Of a DNA stretch of 64,000 bases, positions 9,114-17,418 are shown piece after piece (position 1 is the first letter of the stretch; each line of letters starts with the position of its first letter). This DNA is from Planktothrix sp. FACHB-1365 (GTDB lineage Bacteria; Cyanobacteriota; Cyanobacteriia; Cyanobacteriales; Microcoleaceae). The position numbers and the translations under genes are program-made. Where the stretch lies: positions 310,001 to 374,000 of the forward strand of contig NZ_JACJSC010000001.1 in the NCBI RefSeq assembly GCF_014697575.1. Reading direction: 5' to 3'. Below the pieces are notes generated by a model that saw nothing but the letters and a program-made list of their open reading frames with translations, was not told the DNA's origin and did not search any database.

Positions 9114-10877
9114 TTAAGAACGATTGGCTAGTTCTGTTAATTGACTGGATTCTGAATTTAATTGCCATTGTCCAACAATATCTAAACTGCCTTCTAGGAA
9201 TTTCGTTCGACAAGCACGACGTTGAATTTTACCACTGGTGGTTTTAGGAATAGTAGTTGTTTTTAATAATACGATCCCAAAAACATCAACGGTATTCTGT
9301 TCGGCGACGGCTTGACGAATAGCATTGACCACTTCTTCAATGTTCAAGTTCCGCAGATAACGTCGTTCAATTTCAGATGCAATAATTAACTGTTCTCCGA
9401 TTTCTGTTTCAATAGAAAACGCCGCACTATGACTCGGACGAATGGCGGGATGACAAGTATCAAGTGTGGCTTCAATTTCCTGGGGATAACGGTTTCTTCC
9501 CCACAAAATCATCATGTCTTTAATGCGTCCGGTAATATATAATTCTCCTTCATGCAAAAACCCTAAATCTCCTGTGCGTAAATAGGGCCCTTTTCCATCC
9601 ACATAAACTTTAAAGGTGGTTTCTGTATCTTCGGATTTTCCCCAATATCCTAAACCCACCCCCTTTCCTGATACTAATATTTCACCGACTTGATTTTCAT
9701 CTCGTCGCGTTAATTGTTCAGGATCAACAATAATCACTTCATCTCCCAACCAAGGGAAGCCGCAACTGACAAGAGATCGAGTTTTTGTTGACGGTTGAAT
9801 AATCACTTGATTTTGTTCTAAGGCGACTGCATCGACCGAGAGAATATGAGGGGTTTGGTGTTTGTTTCCACCCGAAATAAATAGGGTGGTTTCAGCCATT
9901 CCGTAACAGGGGTAAAACGCTTCGGGTTTGAACCCACAGGGGCCAAAAATTTCTGCAAATCGTTTGAGAGTCTCCAAGCGTACAGGTTCAGCGCCGGAAA
10001 AAGCCACATCCCAGGAACTTAAATCTAACTTTTCTAACTTTTCAGGAGTTGCTGTCCGACAGACTAAATCATAGGCAAAATTAGGCCCGCCACTGGTGGT
10101 GGCTTGATATTGAGAAACCGCTTCTAACCAACGAAACGGTTTTTGTACTAGGGAAACAGGCGACATTAAAGTAACAGGAAATCCCCCATATAAGGGTTGA
10201 ATTACGCCGCCAATTAATCCCATATCATGAAATAAAGGAAGCCAAATTAATCCTCGACTCTGATTATTATGTCCAAAGGCGTTATAAATAATCTCGGAAT
10301 TATGGATAACATTTTGATGAGTGACCATTACGCCTTTTGGAGTCCCCGTTGAACCGGAAGTATATTGTAAAAAAGCGATTGTATCCCCGTTAATTTGCGG
10401 TTCTTTCCATTGTGTAGCGAGGTTTTGAGAAAAAAGGCTATCGGTCGCAACCCAACGTAGAGACGTTGCATGGAACGTCTCTACGGGGAATTGGGTTTGT
10501 AGGTGTTGAATTAATGCTTCTGTACTTAAAATAGCCCGACATTGAGAAGATTCTAAACGGGTTTGTAGCTTCGGAATGGCTTGGGTTGATACCGGAGGGT
10601 TATCAGTAACGGCGATCACACCTGCATATAAACAGCCAAAAAACGTCGCAATAAATTCTAAGCCCGCACTATAAGGATAAACGACTAAAACGCGATCGCC
10701 CGGTGATAGAAAAGATTGCAGATAAGAGGCGATCAAGATTGCTTGTTGATGTAACTGTTGATACGTTAAGGTTCCTGACTCGGTTTCCCCATCGGCTAAA
10801 AACCGATAAGCCAGTTGATCCGGTTGAGATTCGGCGCGATCGCGCAGTAAATCGACTAAATTAGAAAAATCGCTCAT
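9114..10877 (-). CDS. Fatty acyl-AMP ligase (FAAL), copy 2
   Basis: 587 aa, clearly homologous to the FAAL at 6296-8086 over its whole length. Motifs: YTSGSTGTPKGVMVTHQNV, GPNFAYDL, FYPCYGMAETTLFISGG, TGDLGFLHEGELYITGRIKD, and PKTTSGKIQRRACR at the end. Expected reaction is fatty acid plus ATP to acyl-AMP, then transfer to a carrier protein. One short segment near residues 132-140 (VETFHATSL) is encoded by a near-perfect 28-bp palindromic repeat; copy 1 has unrelated residues there (QMSDIAPL). The gene is first in the minus-strand group and is divergent from a glycosyltransferase, with another palindrome in the shared promoter gap. Whether the two ligases load the same ACP is unknown. Confidence 0.88.
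   Translation of the reverse strand: MSDFSNLVDLLRDRAESQPDQLAYRFLADGETESGTLTYQQLHQQAILIASYLQSFLSPGDRVLVVYPYSAGLEFIATFFGCLYAGVIAVTDNPPVSTQAIPKLQTRLESSQCRAILSTEALIQHLQTQFPVETFHATSLRWVATDSLFSQNLATQWKEPQINGDTIAFLQYTSGSTGTPKGVMVTHQNVIHNSEIIYNAFGHNNQSRGLIWLPLFHDMGLIGGVIQPLYGGFPVTLMSPVSLVQKPFRWLEAVSQYQATTSGGPNFAYDLVCRTATPEKLEKLDLSSWDVAFSGAEPVRLETLKRFAEIFGPCGFKPEAFYPCYGMAETTLFISGGNKHQTPHILSVDAVALEQNQVIIQPSTKTRSLVSCGFPWLGDEVIIVDPEQLTRRDENQVGEILVSGKGVGLGYWGKSEDTETTFKVYVDGKGPYLRTGDLGFLHEGELYITGRIKDMMILWGRNRYPQEIEATLDTCHPAIRPSHSAAFSIETEIGEQLIIASEIERRYLRNLNIEEVVNAIRQAVAEQNTVDVFGIVLLKTTTIPKTTSGKIQRRACRTKFLEGSLDIVGQWQLNSESSQLTELANRS
10457..10484. repeat. 28-bp palindromic repeat inside FAAL 2 coding sequence
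   Basis: Left half GTAGAGACGTTGCA followed by TGGAACGTCTCTAC. The right half differs from the exact reverse complement at one central base. It is the same family as the copies at 46216-46243 and 58629-58656. Here it is read in frame on the minus strand as part of the enzyme. Confidence 0.9.
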
Positions 10878-10899
10878 ATTGAGATAATCTCTAAATACC

Positions 10900-10946
10900 G
10901 TAGTGAGTCCTTCAGGACTCTATAGGAGTCCTAAAGGACTCACTAC
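10900..10946. repeat. 47-bp imperfect palindrome in the divergent promoter gap
   Basis: GTAGTGAGTCC at 10900 pairs with GGACTCACTAC ending at 10946; inner AGGACTC/GGAGTCCT strings extend the pairing. It lies between the divergent FAAL 2 (start 10877) and glycosyltransferase (start 10965) genes. It looks like a dispersed cyanobacterial palindromic repeat rather than a specific operator. Confidence 0.75.
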
Positions 10947-10964
10947 TATAAAGGTAAAGTTTAA

Positions 10965-12212
10965 ATGAAAATTGCAATTATTTCCTCTGGTTTTCTTCCG
11001 GTTATTGATGGCGTTACGGTCAGCGCCATGATGCGACTACAACGGTTAAGTCAGTGGGGACATGAAGTCTTATTTTTCTGTCCTGACTATAGCACCTTGG
11101 AAACCATTTACCCCAATTGGAGAGACTATACAGGAAATATTTTACCCGGTGTTCGGGTTTGTAATATACCCAGTACATCGTTTTTAGGAATCGATTTTGA
11201 GCGAAATCCTTCGATTCAATCCTATTCGATTGTTTTAAAAGAATTAGAACAATTTCAGCCGGATATTATTCATGTTGATGAACCTGAACGGCTATTTTTT
11301 GGATTTTTTAGACGGGCTGGAATCGCTTATGCGAGAAAAGCGAATATTCCTTGTATTGCCTTTTTTAGAACTTGGTTTCTATCCTACGCAGAAGATTATA
11401 TTCCCTTACCTAAATTTGCCGTTGAAATAATCCGAGAAGTTGTTAGACGGATTTTTGCTTGGATTTATAATAGTTATGATATCACTTTATTTACTAGCAA
11501 AATTACCTATCAAATTACTCCACAAATGGGAATTAAAAATGCGGTTTATGCCAATTTAGCGGGCTTTGATGCGGGGCGATTTGATCCGAATTTAAAAGAA
11601 GAACATTTTTTTAAAACATATTATAATTTACCTGAATTAGATGGTTTAGTTAAATTAATTTTTGTGGGTCGGTTAACGCCGGATAAAGGGTGGAATTTTA
11701 CGTTAAAAACTATATCAAAACTAGCAGAAAAAATCGATTTAGAAAAAGTCGGTTTTATTATTGTTGGCGATGGTCAAATGAAAGATGAAATTATTAATGG
11801 TTTCAGAAAATATACCCGCCATGTTTACTTCCTCGGTCGAGTTCCCTATGATCAGGTTCCGGCTGTTTATGCTAATAGTGATATTCATATTACTACATCC
11901 GAGCGAGAATCCAGAGGGTTAACCGTATTAGAAGCATTTGCTTCTGGTATTCCCGTATTAGTTCCCCGTGCTGGAGGGTTGGTTGAGAATGTTCAAGACG
12001 GAGAAAATGGATTAATCTATACACCTCAAGATATAGAAGATTTTACTCAAAAATTAAAACAATTAATTGATGATCCGATATTAAGAAAAACAATGGGACA
12101 GCAAGGATTAAAATCCGTCGGGAATTATTGTTGGGATCGAGTTGTTAAAAATTTAGTCGAGATTTGGGAACAGAAAGTTAATGAAGCTAATCAAATATCT
12201 TCTTTTAAATAG
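10965..12212 (+). CDS. Glycosyltransferase, GT4-like (SqdX-type architecture)
   Basis: 415 aa GT-B fold enzyme. The N-terminal acceptor domain begins KIAIISSGFLPVIDGVTVS, with the GVT loop typical of GT4 sugar transferases. The donor-binding domain starts near residue 225 (KLIFVGRLTPDKGW). A nucleotide-sugar motif ESRGLTVLEAFASGIPVL lies near 308-325. No signal peptide. SqdX, which transfers sulfoquinovose to diacylglycerol, has a similar layout, but the conserved features do not settle the sugar or acceptor. It is the first plus-strand gene of the lipid-like locus, divergent from FAAL 2 and followed by an MFS transporter and a second GT4 enzyme. A role in glycosylating the locus product is inferred. 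Confidence 0.82.
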   Translation: MKIAIISSGFLPVIDGVTVSAMMRLQRLSQWGHEVLFFCPDYSTLETIYPNWRDYTGNILPGVRVCNIPSTSFLGIDFERNPSIQSYSIVLKELEQFQPDIIHVDEPERLFFGFFRRAGIAYARKANIPCIAFFRTWFLSYAEDYIPLPKFAVEIIREVVRRIFAWIYNSYDITLFTSKITYQITPQMGIKNAVYANLAGFDAGRFDPNLKEEHFFKTYYNLPELDGLVKLIFVGRLTPDKGWNFTLKTISKLAEKIDLEKVGFIIVGDGQMKDEIINGFRKYTRHVYFLGRVPYDQVPAVYANSDIHITTSERESRGLTVLEAFASGIPVLVPRAGGLVENVQDGENGLIYTPQDIEDFTQKLKQLIDDPILRKTMGQQGLKSVGNYCWDRVVKNLVEIWEQKVNEANQISSFK

Positions 12213-12330
12213 ATCACTTTAATTAAAACCTAGCTGATTTGATTCCAATATACCAGAATGAACAAGCCACAAGTTAGATACAGATTGACAAACTGTGTTT
12301 ACAATACTTAATATAAGCAAGCTATAACAG

Positions 12331-13653
12331 ATGAAACTGCGGGACAAACAGCGTATGCCAACTTTTTTACTGGTTTGGTTGGGACAAATTGTTTCTCTAT
12401 TTGGTTCCAGCTTAACGGAATTTGCCTTGGGGGTTTGGGTTTATCAAACCACAGGTTCCATTACCCAGTTTGCCCTAATTTCCGTTTTTATTCATCTCCC
12501 AAACCTGTTAATTTCCCCCCTAGCAGGGGCGGTAGTAGACCGTTTTAGTCGTCGAGGGGCGATGATCCTCAACGATATTATTTCGGTCATCGGAACATTA
12601 ATTTTGATGGGGTTAGTGTTTTCCCAGCGTTTAGAAGTTTGGCATATTTACGTTGCTGTGTCCGTTAGTTCCATTTGTGGTGCGTTCCAATGGCCCGCTT
12701 ATATGGCTTCAATTCCGCAACTTGTTCCCATGAATAAGTTGAGTCGAGCTAATGGTATGGTTCAAGTTTCTAGGGCGATCGCCAAAATTTCTGGGCCAAC
12801 AATTGCCGGAATTTTAGTTGGAACTATTGGCATCGGTTCAATTTTAATCATTGATTCAGGAACCTTTATTTTTGGCTTCATAATTCTCTTATTAGTGCGT
12901 TTTCCCAAAGTAGAGCATTCAAGTTCTCAACGAAAACCCTTAAACTTTAAACAACTTTGGAAAGAAACTCGTTCCGCTTGGAATTATATTTTAATCCGTC
13001 CGGGGTTAAGAAAATTATTAAGCTTTTTTGCAATCACTTACTTTACAGAAGGAATGCTTGCTATTCTATTCTGGCCGTTAGTATTAAGTTTTGCCACCAG
13101 TAAAGATTTAGGATTAATTCTCTCCATTAGCGGTTGTGGAATGCTTTTCGGAAGCATTGCTGTTAGTGTTTGGGGTGGCCCCAAAAACCGCATGAAAGCA
13201 ATTTTATGGTTAGTGGGTTTACAGGGTTTATGCCTGTGTTTAGGTGGGTTTAAACCTTCCGTTATCTTGGCAGGAATTGGAGGGTTTGGTTATTTATTTG
13301 CTCGTCCTTTTATTGTCAGTAGTAATCACACCATTTGGCAATCAAAAGTTCCCTTTGATTTACAGGGACGCATCTTTTCATTACAAAGTGTTGTCGAGCG
13401 ATCGCTGTTAATTTTATCTCATATCAGTGTGGGGCCTTTAGCAGATCGAGTTTTAGAACCGATGATGAAACCCGATGGACTTTTAGCCGATAGTATTGGC
13501 AAAATTATCGGAGTGGGAACAGGACGAGGAATTGGGTTATTATTTATGTTAATTGGCATTCTCAATATTGTAGCAGCCCTCATCGCCTATCGGATGCCTC
13601 GGTTACGACGAGTCGAAAAAGAAATTCCCGATGCGATCGCCATCACCAGTTAA
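12331..13653 (+). CDS. MFS efflux transporter
   Basis: 440 aa with about 12 hydrophobic segments and a major facilitator layout. The loop after the second helix carries the family signature (AGAVVDRFSRRGAMILND). The N-terminus (FLLVWLGQIVSLFGSSLTEF) and the short C-terminal tail (RRVEKEIPDAIAITS) are typical of the MFS_3/enterobactin-exporter-like subgroup that is common beside cyanobacterial secondary-metabolite genes. It lies between two glycosyltransferase genes on the plus strand. Likely role is drug or metabolite export, possibly of the locus product; the substrate is not visible. Confidence 0.83.
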   Translation: MKLRDKQRMPTFLLVWLGQIVSLFGSSLTEFALGVWVYQTTGSITQFALISVFIHLPNLLISPLAGAVVDRFSRRGAMILNDIISVIGTLILMGLVFSQRLEVWHIYVAVSVSSICGAFQWPAYMASIPQLVPMNKLSRANGMVQVSRAIAKISGPTIAGILVGTIGIGSILIIDSGTFIFGFIILLLVRFPKVEHSSSQRKPLNFKQLWKETRSAWNYILIRPGLRKLLSFFAITYFTEGMLAILFWPLVLSFATSKDLGLILSISGCGMLFGSIAVSVWGGPKNRMKAILWLVGLQGLCLCLGGFKPSVILAGIGGFGYLFARPFIVSSNHTIWQSKVPFDLQGRIFSLQSVVERSLLILSHISVGPLADRVLEPMMKPDGLLADSIGKIIGVGTGRGIGLLFMLIGILNIVAALIAYRMPRLRRVEKEIPDAIAITS

Positions 13654-13659
13654 CCGTAG

Positions 13660-13678
13660 GGGCGGGGTTTTCCCGCCC
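13660..13678 (+). terminator. Stable hairpin after the MFS gene
   Basis: GGGCGGG (13660-13666), loop GTTTT, CCCGCCC (13672-13678), directly after the stop at 13653. There is no T-run behind it. The sequence continues into GCGCACGCACC and GTAGGGTGCT...GAGCACGCACC repeats up to 13772, so it may belong to a dispersed repeat that also blocks transcription. Confidence 0.5.
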
Positions 13679-13798
13679 AAGCGCACGCACCAAAAACCCC
13701 CAAACCCACAAAAAATCCTAAACATTAATAGAGTTAAAATGTAGGGTGCTCCATCAACGAGCACGCACCCCAAACCCACCCTCAACCCAAACCCACCA

Positions 13799-14971
13799 AT
13801 GAAGATTTTACAAATTATTCCTTCAATTTCTTTAGTTTATGGTGGCCCTAGTCAAATGGTACGGGGTCTTTCTGCTGCATTAGCTAAACTGGGAGTTGAT
13901 GTCACCGTTTTAACTACAAATGTAAACGGAGATAGCGGTCAAGCACCCTTAGATGTTCCCTTAGATCAACCCGTCAATGAAAATGGTTATCAAGTTCGCT
14001 ATTTTCCCTGTTCTCCCTTTCGTCGGTATAAATTTTCTTTAGATTTATTAACCTGGTTAAAAACACACGCTTCCGAATATGATTTAGCCCATATTCATGC
14101 CTTATTTTCTCCCGTTAGTTCAGCAGCCGCAACCGTCGCTCGTTCTCAAAAATTACCTTATATTTTACGACCATTAGGAACCCTTGATCCCGCCGATTTA
14201 AACAAGAAAAAACAGTTAAAAAAACTCTATGCAGCGTTGTTAGAACGTCCTAATATTGCGGGAGCGTCTGCCATCCATTTTACCAGTCACGAAGAAGCCA
14301 GAATCTCTGAACGCTTTGGAGTCAAAACCAACGATTTAATCATTCCATTAGGAGTAACATTACCCGAATTAACAAAAACACCAGAAGCGATTTTATCCCA
14401 TTTAAAAATCAAGCCCAATGTTCCGATTATTTTATTTTTATCTCGAATTGAACCCAAGAAAGGACTAGATATATTAATCCCGGCGTTAGAAAAAGTTTTA
14501 GCAACTGGATTAGACTTTCAGTTTATTTTAGCAGGTTCTAATCCTCAAGATCCCGAATATGAAACTAAAATTAAACAACAGATCCAGAGTTCTCCCTTAG
14601 CTGAAAAAACAATAATTTCTGGGTTTGTAACGGGAGAAACCAAAACCGCCTTATTAACAATAGCCGATTTATTTGTATTACCGTCCTATTATGAAAATTT
14701 TGGCATTGCGGTAGCAGAGGCGATGGCCGTTGGAACTCCGGTGATTATTTCTAAAGGAATTTATATTTGGGAAGATGTAGAAGCAGCCGAAGCCGGTTGG
14801 GTCGGGAATGGAACCATTGATGAGATTTCAAGTTTAATTGAAACCGCATTAACGAATTCTCAAGAACGCCAAAGCCGAGGATTAAATGCTCAGAATTATG
14901 CCTTAACTTATTATAGTTGGGATGCGATCGCACAACAAATGATTCAAGCGTATCAAGGATTAATTCATTAG
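13799..14971 (+). CDS. Glycosyltransferase, GT4 family
   Basis: 390 aa GT-B enzyme. N-terminal acceptor domain: KILQIIPSISLVYGGPSQMV and the glycine-rich loop GGPSQMVRGLS. The linker and donor domain start near 215 (IILFLSRIEPKKGLDIL). The nucleotide-sugar site is ENFGIAVAEAMAVGTPVI near 299-316. This matches the usual length for GT4. It is the last gene of the plus-strand part of the lipid-like locus. A degraded copy of its 3' third lies 3.3 kb downstream at 18250-18414, so this end of the gene has been duplicated. Sugar donor and acceptor are unknown. Confidence 0.85.
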   Translation: MKILQIIPSISLVYGGPSQMVRGLSAALAKLGVDVTVLTTNVNGDSGQAPLDVPLDQPVNENGYQVRYFPCSPFRRYKFSLDLLTWLKTHASEYDLAHIHALFSPVSSAAATVARSQKLPYILRPLGTLDPADLNKKKQLKKLYAALLERPNIAGASAIHFTSHEEARISERFGVKTNDLIIPLGVTLPELTKTPEAILSHLKIKPNVPIILFLSRIEPKKGLDILIPALEKVLATGLDFQFILAGSNPQDPEYETKIKQQIQSSPLAEKTIISGFVTGETKTALLTIADLFVLPSYYENFGIAVAEAMAVGTPVIISKGIYIWEDVEAAEAGWVGNGTIDEISSLIETALTNSQERQSRGLNAQNYALTYYSWDAIAQQMIQAYQGLIH

Positions 14972-15104
14972 TGTAAGAAATCTTTATGCTGACTTAAACT
15001 TTGTTTTGCATTAGTAGAGTTATAATTTTTTTATTAGCAATGTGTGTCTTTAGATACCCACCTAGAGGAGATTTGTAAAGGGATGAAGGCGTAGGGCAAA
15101 AGTA

Positions 15105-15518
15105 ATGGCAAAAGACTTTTTCCATGATGTAGTGAGACATTCCCTCGAAAAAGAAGGCTGGACAATTACTGATGATCCACTCTTTCTGCGCTTTGGAGGC
15201 ATTGAAATGTACATCGATTTGGGTGCAGAACAAATTCTGGCTGCTGAACGAGGAACAGAAAAAATAGCAGTTGAAGTCAAAAGCTTTTTAGCACCTTCTA
15301 CCACAGTAGAATTTAATACAGCTTTAGGTCAGTTTCTGAAATACCAACTTGCCCTAGAGCAAGTCCAGCCTGATCGCGTTCTATACCTAGCAATTCCGAT
15401 TGATACCTATGACTCTTTCTTTACATTAGAATTACCGCAATTATTGATCCAACGCTATCAAGTCCATCTGATTGTTTATGAACCCGAAGATGAGGTGATT
15501 GTACTATGGAAAAAGTAG
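15105..15518 (+). CDS. xisH: XisH family protein (fdxN element excision-controlling factor homolog)
   Basis: 137 aa. It shows the XisH pattern: MAKDFFHDVVRHSLEKEGW at the start, ILAAERGTEKIAVEVKSFL near 46-64 and ALGQFLKYQLALE. The D/E...EVK arrangement resembles a restriction-endonuclease-like fold; that is inference. In Nostoc, XisH and XisI are needed for excision of the fdxN element, but many cyanobacteria carry xisHI pairs without that element, where their role is unsettled. Here no recombinase or element is visible. The 3' end overlaps xisI by 13 bp, so the two are translationally coupled. It starts the accessory island after the glycosyltransferase. Confidence 0.9.
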   Translation: MAKDFFHDVVRHSLEKEGWTITDDPLFLRFGGIEMYIDLGAEQILAAERGTEKIAVEVKSFLAPSTTVEFNTALGQFLKYQLALEQVQPDRVLYLAIPIDTYDSFFTLELPQLLIQRYQVHLIVYEPEDEVIVLWKK

Positions 15519-15841
15519 AACAATATCGACAAATCATTCAGGAATTATTGCAAGCTTATAGTAAAATTAAAGCTAGTAATGAAGAGGTTGAGGCAGAAAC
15601 AATTTTTGACTTAGTGAACGATCACTATCAAGTTGTTCATGTTGGCTGGTCAAACAAACGGCGTGTTTATGGCTGCATTTTACATCTTGATATTAAGAAC
15701 GAAAAAATCTGGATTCAACATGATGGCACAGAAGGCGGAATTGCTAAAGAATTGATAGAACGTGGTATTCCTAAACAGGATATTGTACTCGCCTTCCATT
15801 CTCCTTTTAAGCGCCAATTTACCGATTTTGCTGTGGGATAG
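15506..15841 (+). CDS. xisI: XisI family protein
   Basis: 111 aa, the normal XisI length. Recognised from MEKVEQYRQIIQELLQAY at the N-terminus, the core DHYQVVHVGWSNKRRVYGC, the segment IWIQHDGTEGGIAKELIERG and the terminal SPFKRQFTDFAVG. Its start lies inside the end of xisH. XisI is the usual partner of XisH; the pair behaves like a two-gene module spread through cyanobacterial genomes. The biochemical activity is not established. Base composition is slightly richer in A+T than the lipid locus. Confidence 0.92.
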   Translation: MEKVEQYRQIIQELLQAYSKIKASNEEVEAETIFDLVNDHYQVVHVGWSNKRRVYGCILHLDIKNEKIWIQHDGTEGGIAKELIERGIPKQDIVLAFHSPFKRQFTDFAVG

Positions 15842-15868
15842 TTGTAGTTTGAAATAGAATAAATAAAG

Positions 15869-16543
15869 ATGCAATACGAATACTCAGCTATTCAATATCC
15901 TTTGATTCAGGAATCAGTGTTTGCTAAGAATAAGCAAGAATCTTTGTCCAAAAGACGCTTATTAATTTTATCTTGTTCTCAAGCCAAGCGATCGCACAAT
16001 GACCCCTTACCTGCTATTGAGCGCTATGATGGGCCATCTTTTCGGCTGTTACGGCGTTTCTTAAGACAACAACCTGATACACTTCTGGATATCTATGTAT
16101 TGTCTGCAAAGTTTGGATTGATTTCTGGTAATTTGCTAATTCCTAACTACGATCAAAAGATGAGCAAAGCCTTGGCTTCTGAGTTGAATTTATCTGTTGT
16201 TACAAAATTAGAAGCTATTATAAGCCAGGGAGTGTACGAGAAATTACTGATTTGTGTTACCAAAATGTATTTGAACGCACTTAATGGATATCCTAGTATA
16301 ATACCGGATTCTGTTGATCTAACAGTTGCGACGGGGACATTAGGCAGAAAATTATCAACATTACATCAGTGGTTATACGGAAAAAATCGAGATTGTTTGG
16401 AATTAATAAGTCCTAGCAAAGAGGCTGATAAAGTATTATTTAAAGGGATTGAGTTTAACTTCACAGATATAAATTTTTATGAAGTTGTCCGTCAAGCATT
16501 GGCACAAGGCAAAGGTCAACCATATAATTATAAAATATTTTAA
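15869..16543 (+). CDS. DUF6884-like protein
   Basis: 224 aa soluble protein. Residues about 29-150 match the pattern I know as DUF6884: RRLLILSCSQAKRS with C36, then PAIERYDGPSFRLLRRFL and IYVLSAKFGLISGNLLIPNYDQKM. The function of this family is not established. The conserved LSCS..K, Y-G-P-F and SAKFGLI blocks suggest a small-molecule or nucleotide-binding enzyme, which is inference. It is 27 bp after xisI and 48 bp before the GIY-YIG-like gene, all on the plus strand. With the TGT-like gene downstream, a nucleic-acid-related role is plausible. Confidence 0.65.
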   Translation: MQYEYSAIQYPLIQESVFAKNKQESLSKRRLLILSCSQAKRSHNDPLPAIERYDGPSFRLLRRFLRQQPDTLLDIYVLSAKFGLISGNLLIPNYDQKMSKALASELNLSVVTKLEAIISQGVYEKLLICVTKMYLNALNGYPSIIPDSVDLTVATGTLGRKLSTLHQWLYGKNRDCLELISPSKEADKVLFKGIEFNFTDINFYEVVRQALAQGKGQPYNYKIF

Positions 16544-16591
16544 ACTTTGAATATTAATTGACAATCATGTTGATAGTTTAATATTAAATTA

Positions 16592-17347
16592 ATGCAAGAA
16601 AAATTTTTAGTTTGGCAAAAATTCTGTGAACGTTATATCTCTCAAAATATAGGAATACCTTTATTTAAAGTTGATGAAAATAATATTGTTAAAATTAAAC
16701 AATATGGTAGAGATTGCCGTTTAATTCTGGAACGATCAGAAAATATGGAAAATTATATAATTGATGAAGTTGGAAAAGTGCTAAAAGATTTTGATAGTAA
16801 AACAGATATTTATGAAGGCTTAATTTATATGATGTATAAAACTAAAGGAAATTTAATTATACCTTTATATATTGGAAAATCAGAAAAATATGGAAAAAGT
16901 GATAATTTATCTAATAATATTAAAGGAATAACCAAAGGGAAAGAAGATAAGAGTAAATTTTGTCGTTGGGGCGATGGATATGAATATCATATCGGAGATT
17001 TAAGTGCGGTTGTTTGTCCTAATCATGATAAAAAGAGAATATATCGTAAATATAAAAAATGGGCAGACAGTTTGTTTGAAGAATATCCTAGTTATCAACC
17101 TAAACTGAAAGAAAATATTTATTTTTGGATTAGAGCATGGGAGAGAGGGAATATAGGTATTTTTAATGAATTCGGAGGAACACCTTTAACTGCTTTAGAA
17201 TATCAATTAATTTCAGTTGCTGCTATTCTTTTTAAAGATGAGTTGTTAAATCAAGAAGGGGTTAATAGAGGACAACATTATATTTGGTTTATATTATTCA
17301 ATATTTATTCATCGATATTATCTCAACATTTAGTTACTAAGTTATAG
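16592..17347 (+). CDS. GIY-YIG-like protein of unknown function
   Basis: 251 aa, noticeably A+T-rich with many Lys and Ile codons, unlike the genes to the left. Residues 76-95 contain GLIYMMYK and, 10 residues on, PLYIGKS. This spacing resembles the GLIY...YIG core of GIY-YIG nucleases. KFCRWGDGYEYHIGDLSAVV (about 123-142) and FGGTPLTALEYQLISVA further on look like conserved blocks of a specific family, but I cannot name it. The catalytic Arg and Glu cannot be assigned with confidence. It is in the same orientation as the DUF6884-like and TGT-like genes. A nuclease acting with those genes is a guess from context. Confidence 0.6.
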   Translation: MQEKFLVWQKFCERYISQNIGIPLFKVDENNIVKIKQYGRDCRLILERSENMENYIIDEVGKVLKDFDSKTDIYEGLIYMMYKTKGNLIIPLYIGKSEKYGKSDNLSNNIKGITKGKEDKSKFCRWGDGYEYHIGDLSAVVCPNHDKKRIYRKYKKWADSLFEEYPSYQPKLKENIYFWIRAWERGNIGIFNEFGGTPLTALEYQLISVAAILFKDELLNQEGVNRGQHYIWFILFNIYSSILSQHLVTKL

Positions 17348-17418
17348 TATTATGAATTATAAAAAATGGTTCTTCAAGGCTGGTTATGATAAATTAATAA
17401 TAAACAAAAAATCAAGAA

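Noticed and set aside
10441-10500. Sequencing error or frameshift in FAAL 2 at the palindrome
   Set aside because: The reading frame is open and conserved on both sides, with WVATD matching WLTTD of FAAL 1 just after it.
14994-15304. Two minus-strand frames near the xisH start
   Set aside because: They overlap the well-recognised xisH on the opposite strand and show no domain.
15105-15841. An fdxN-type excision element or recombinase around xisHI
   Set aside because: No site-specific recombinase gene or att-like direct repeats were seen; XisHI pairs are widespread without the element.
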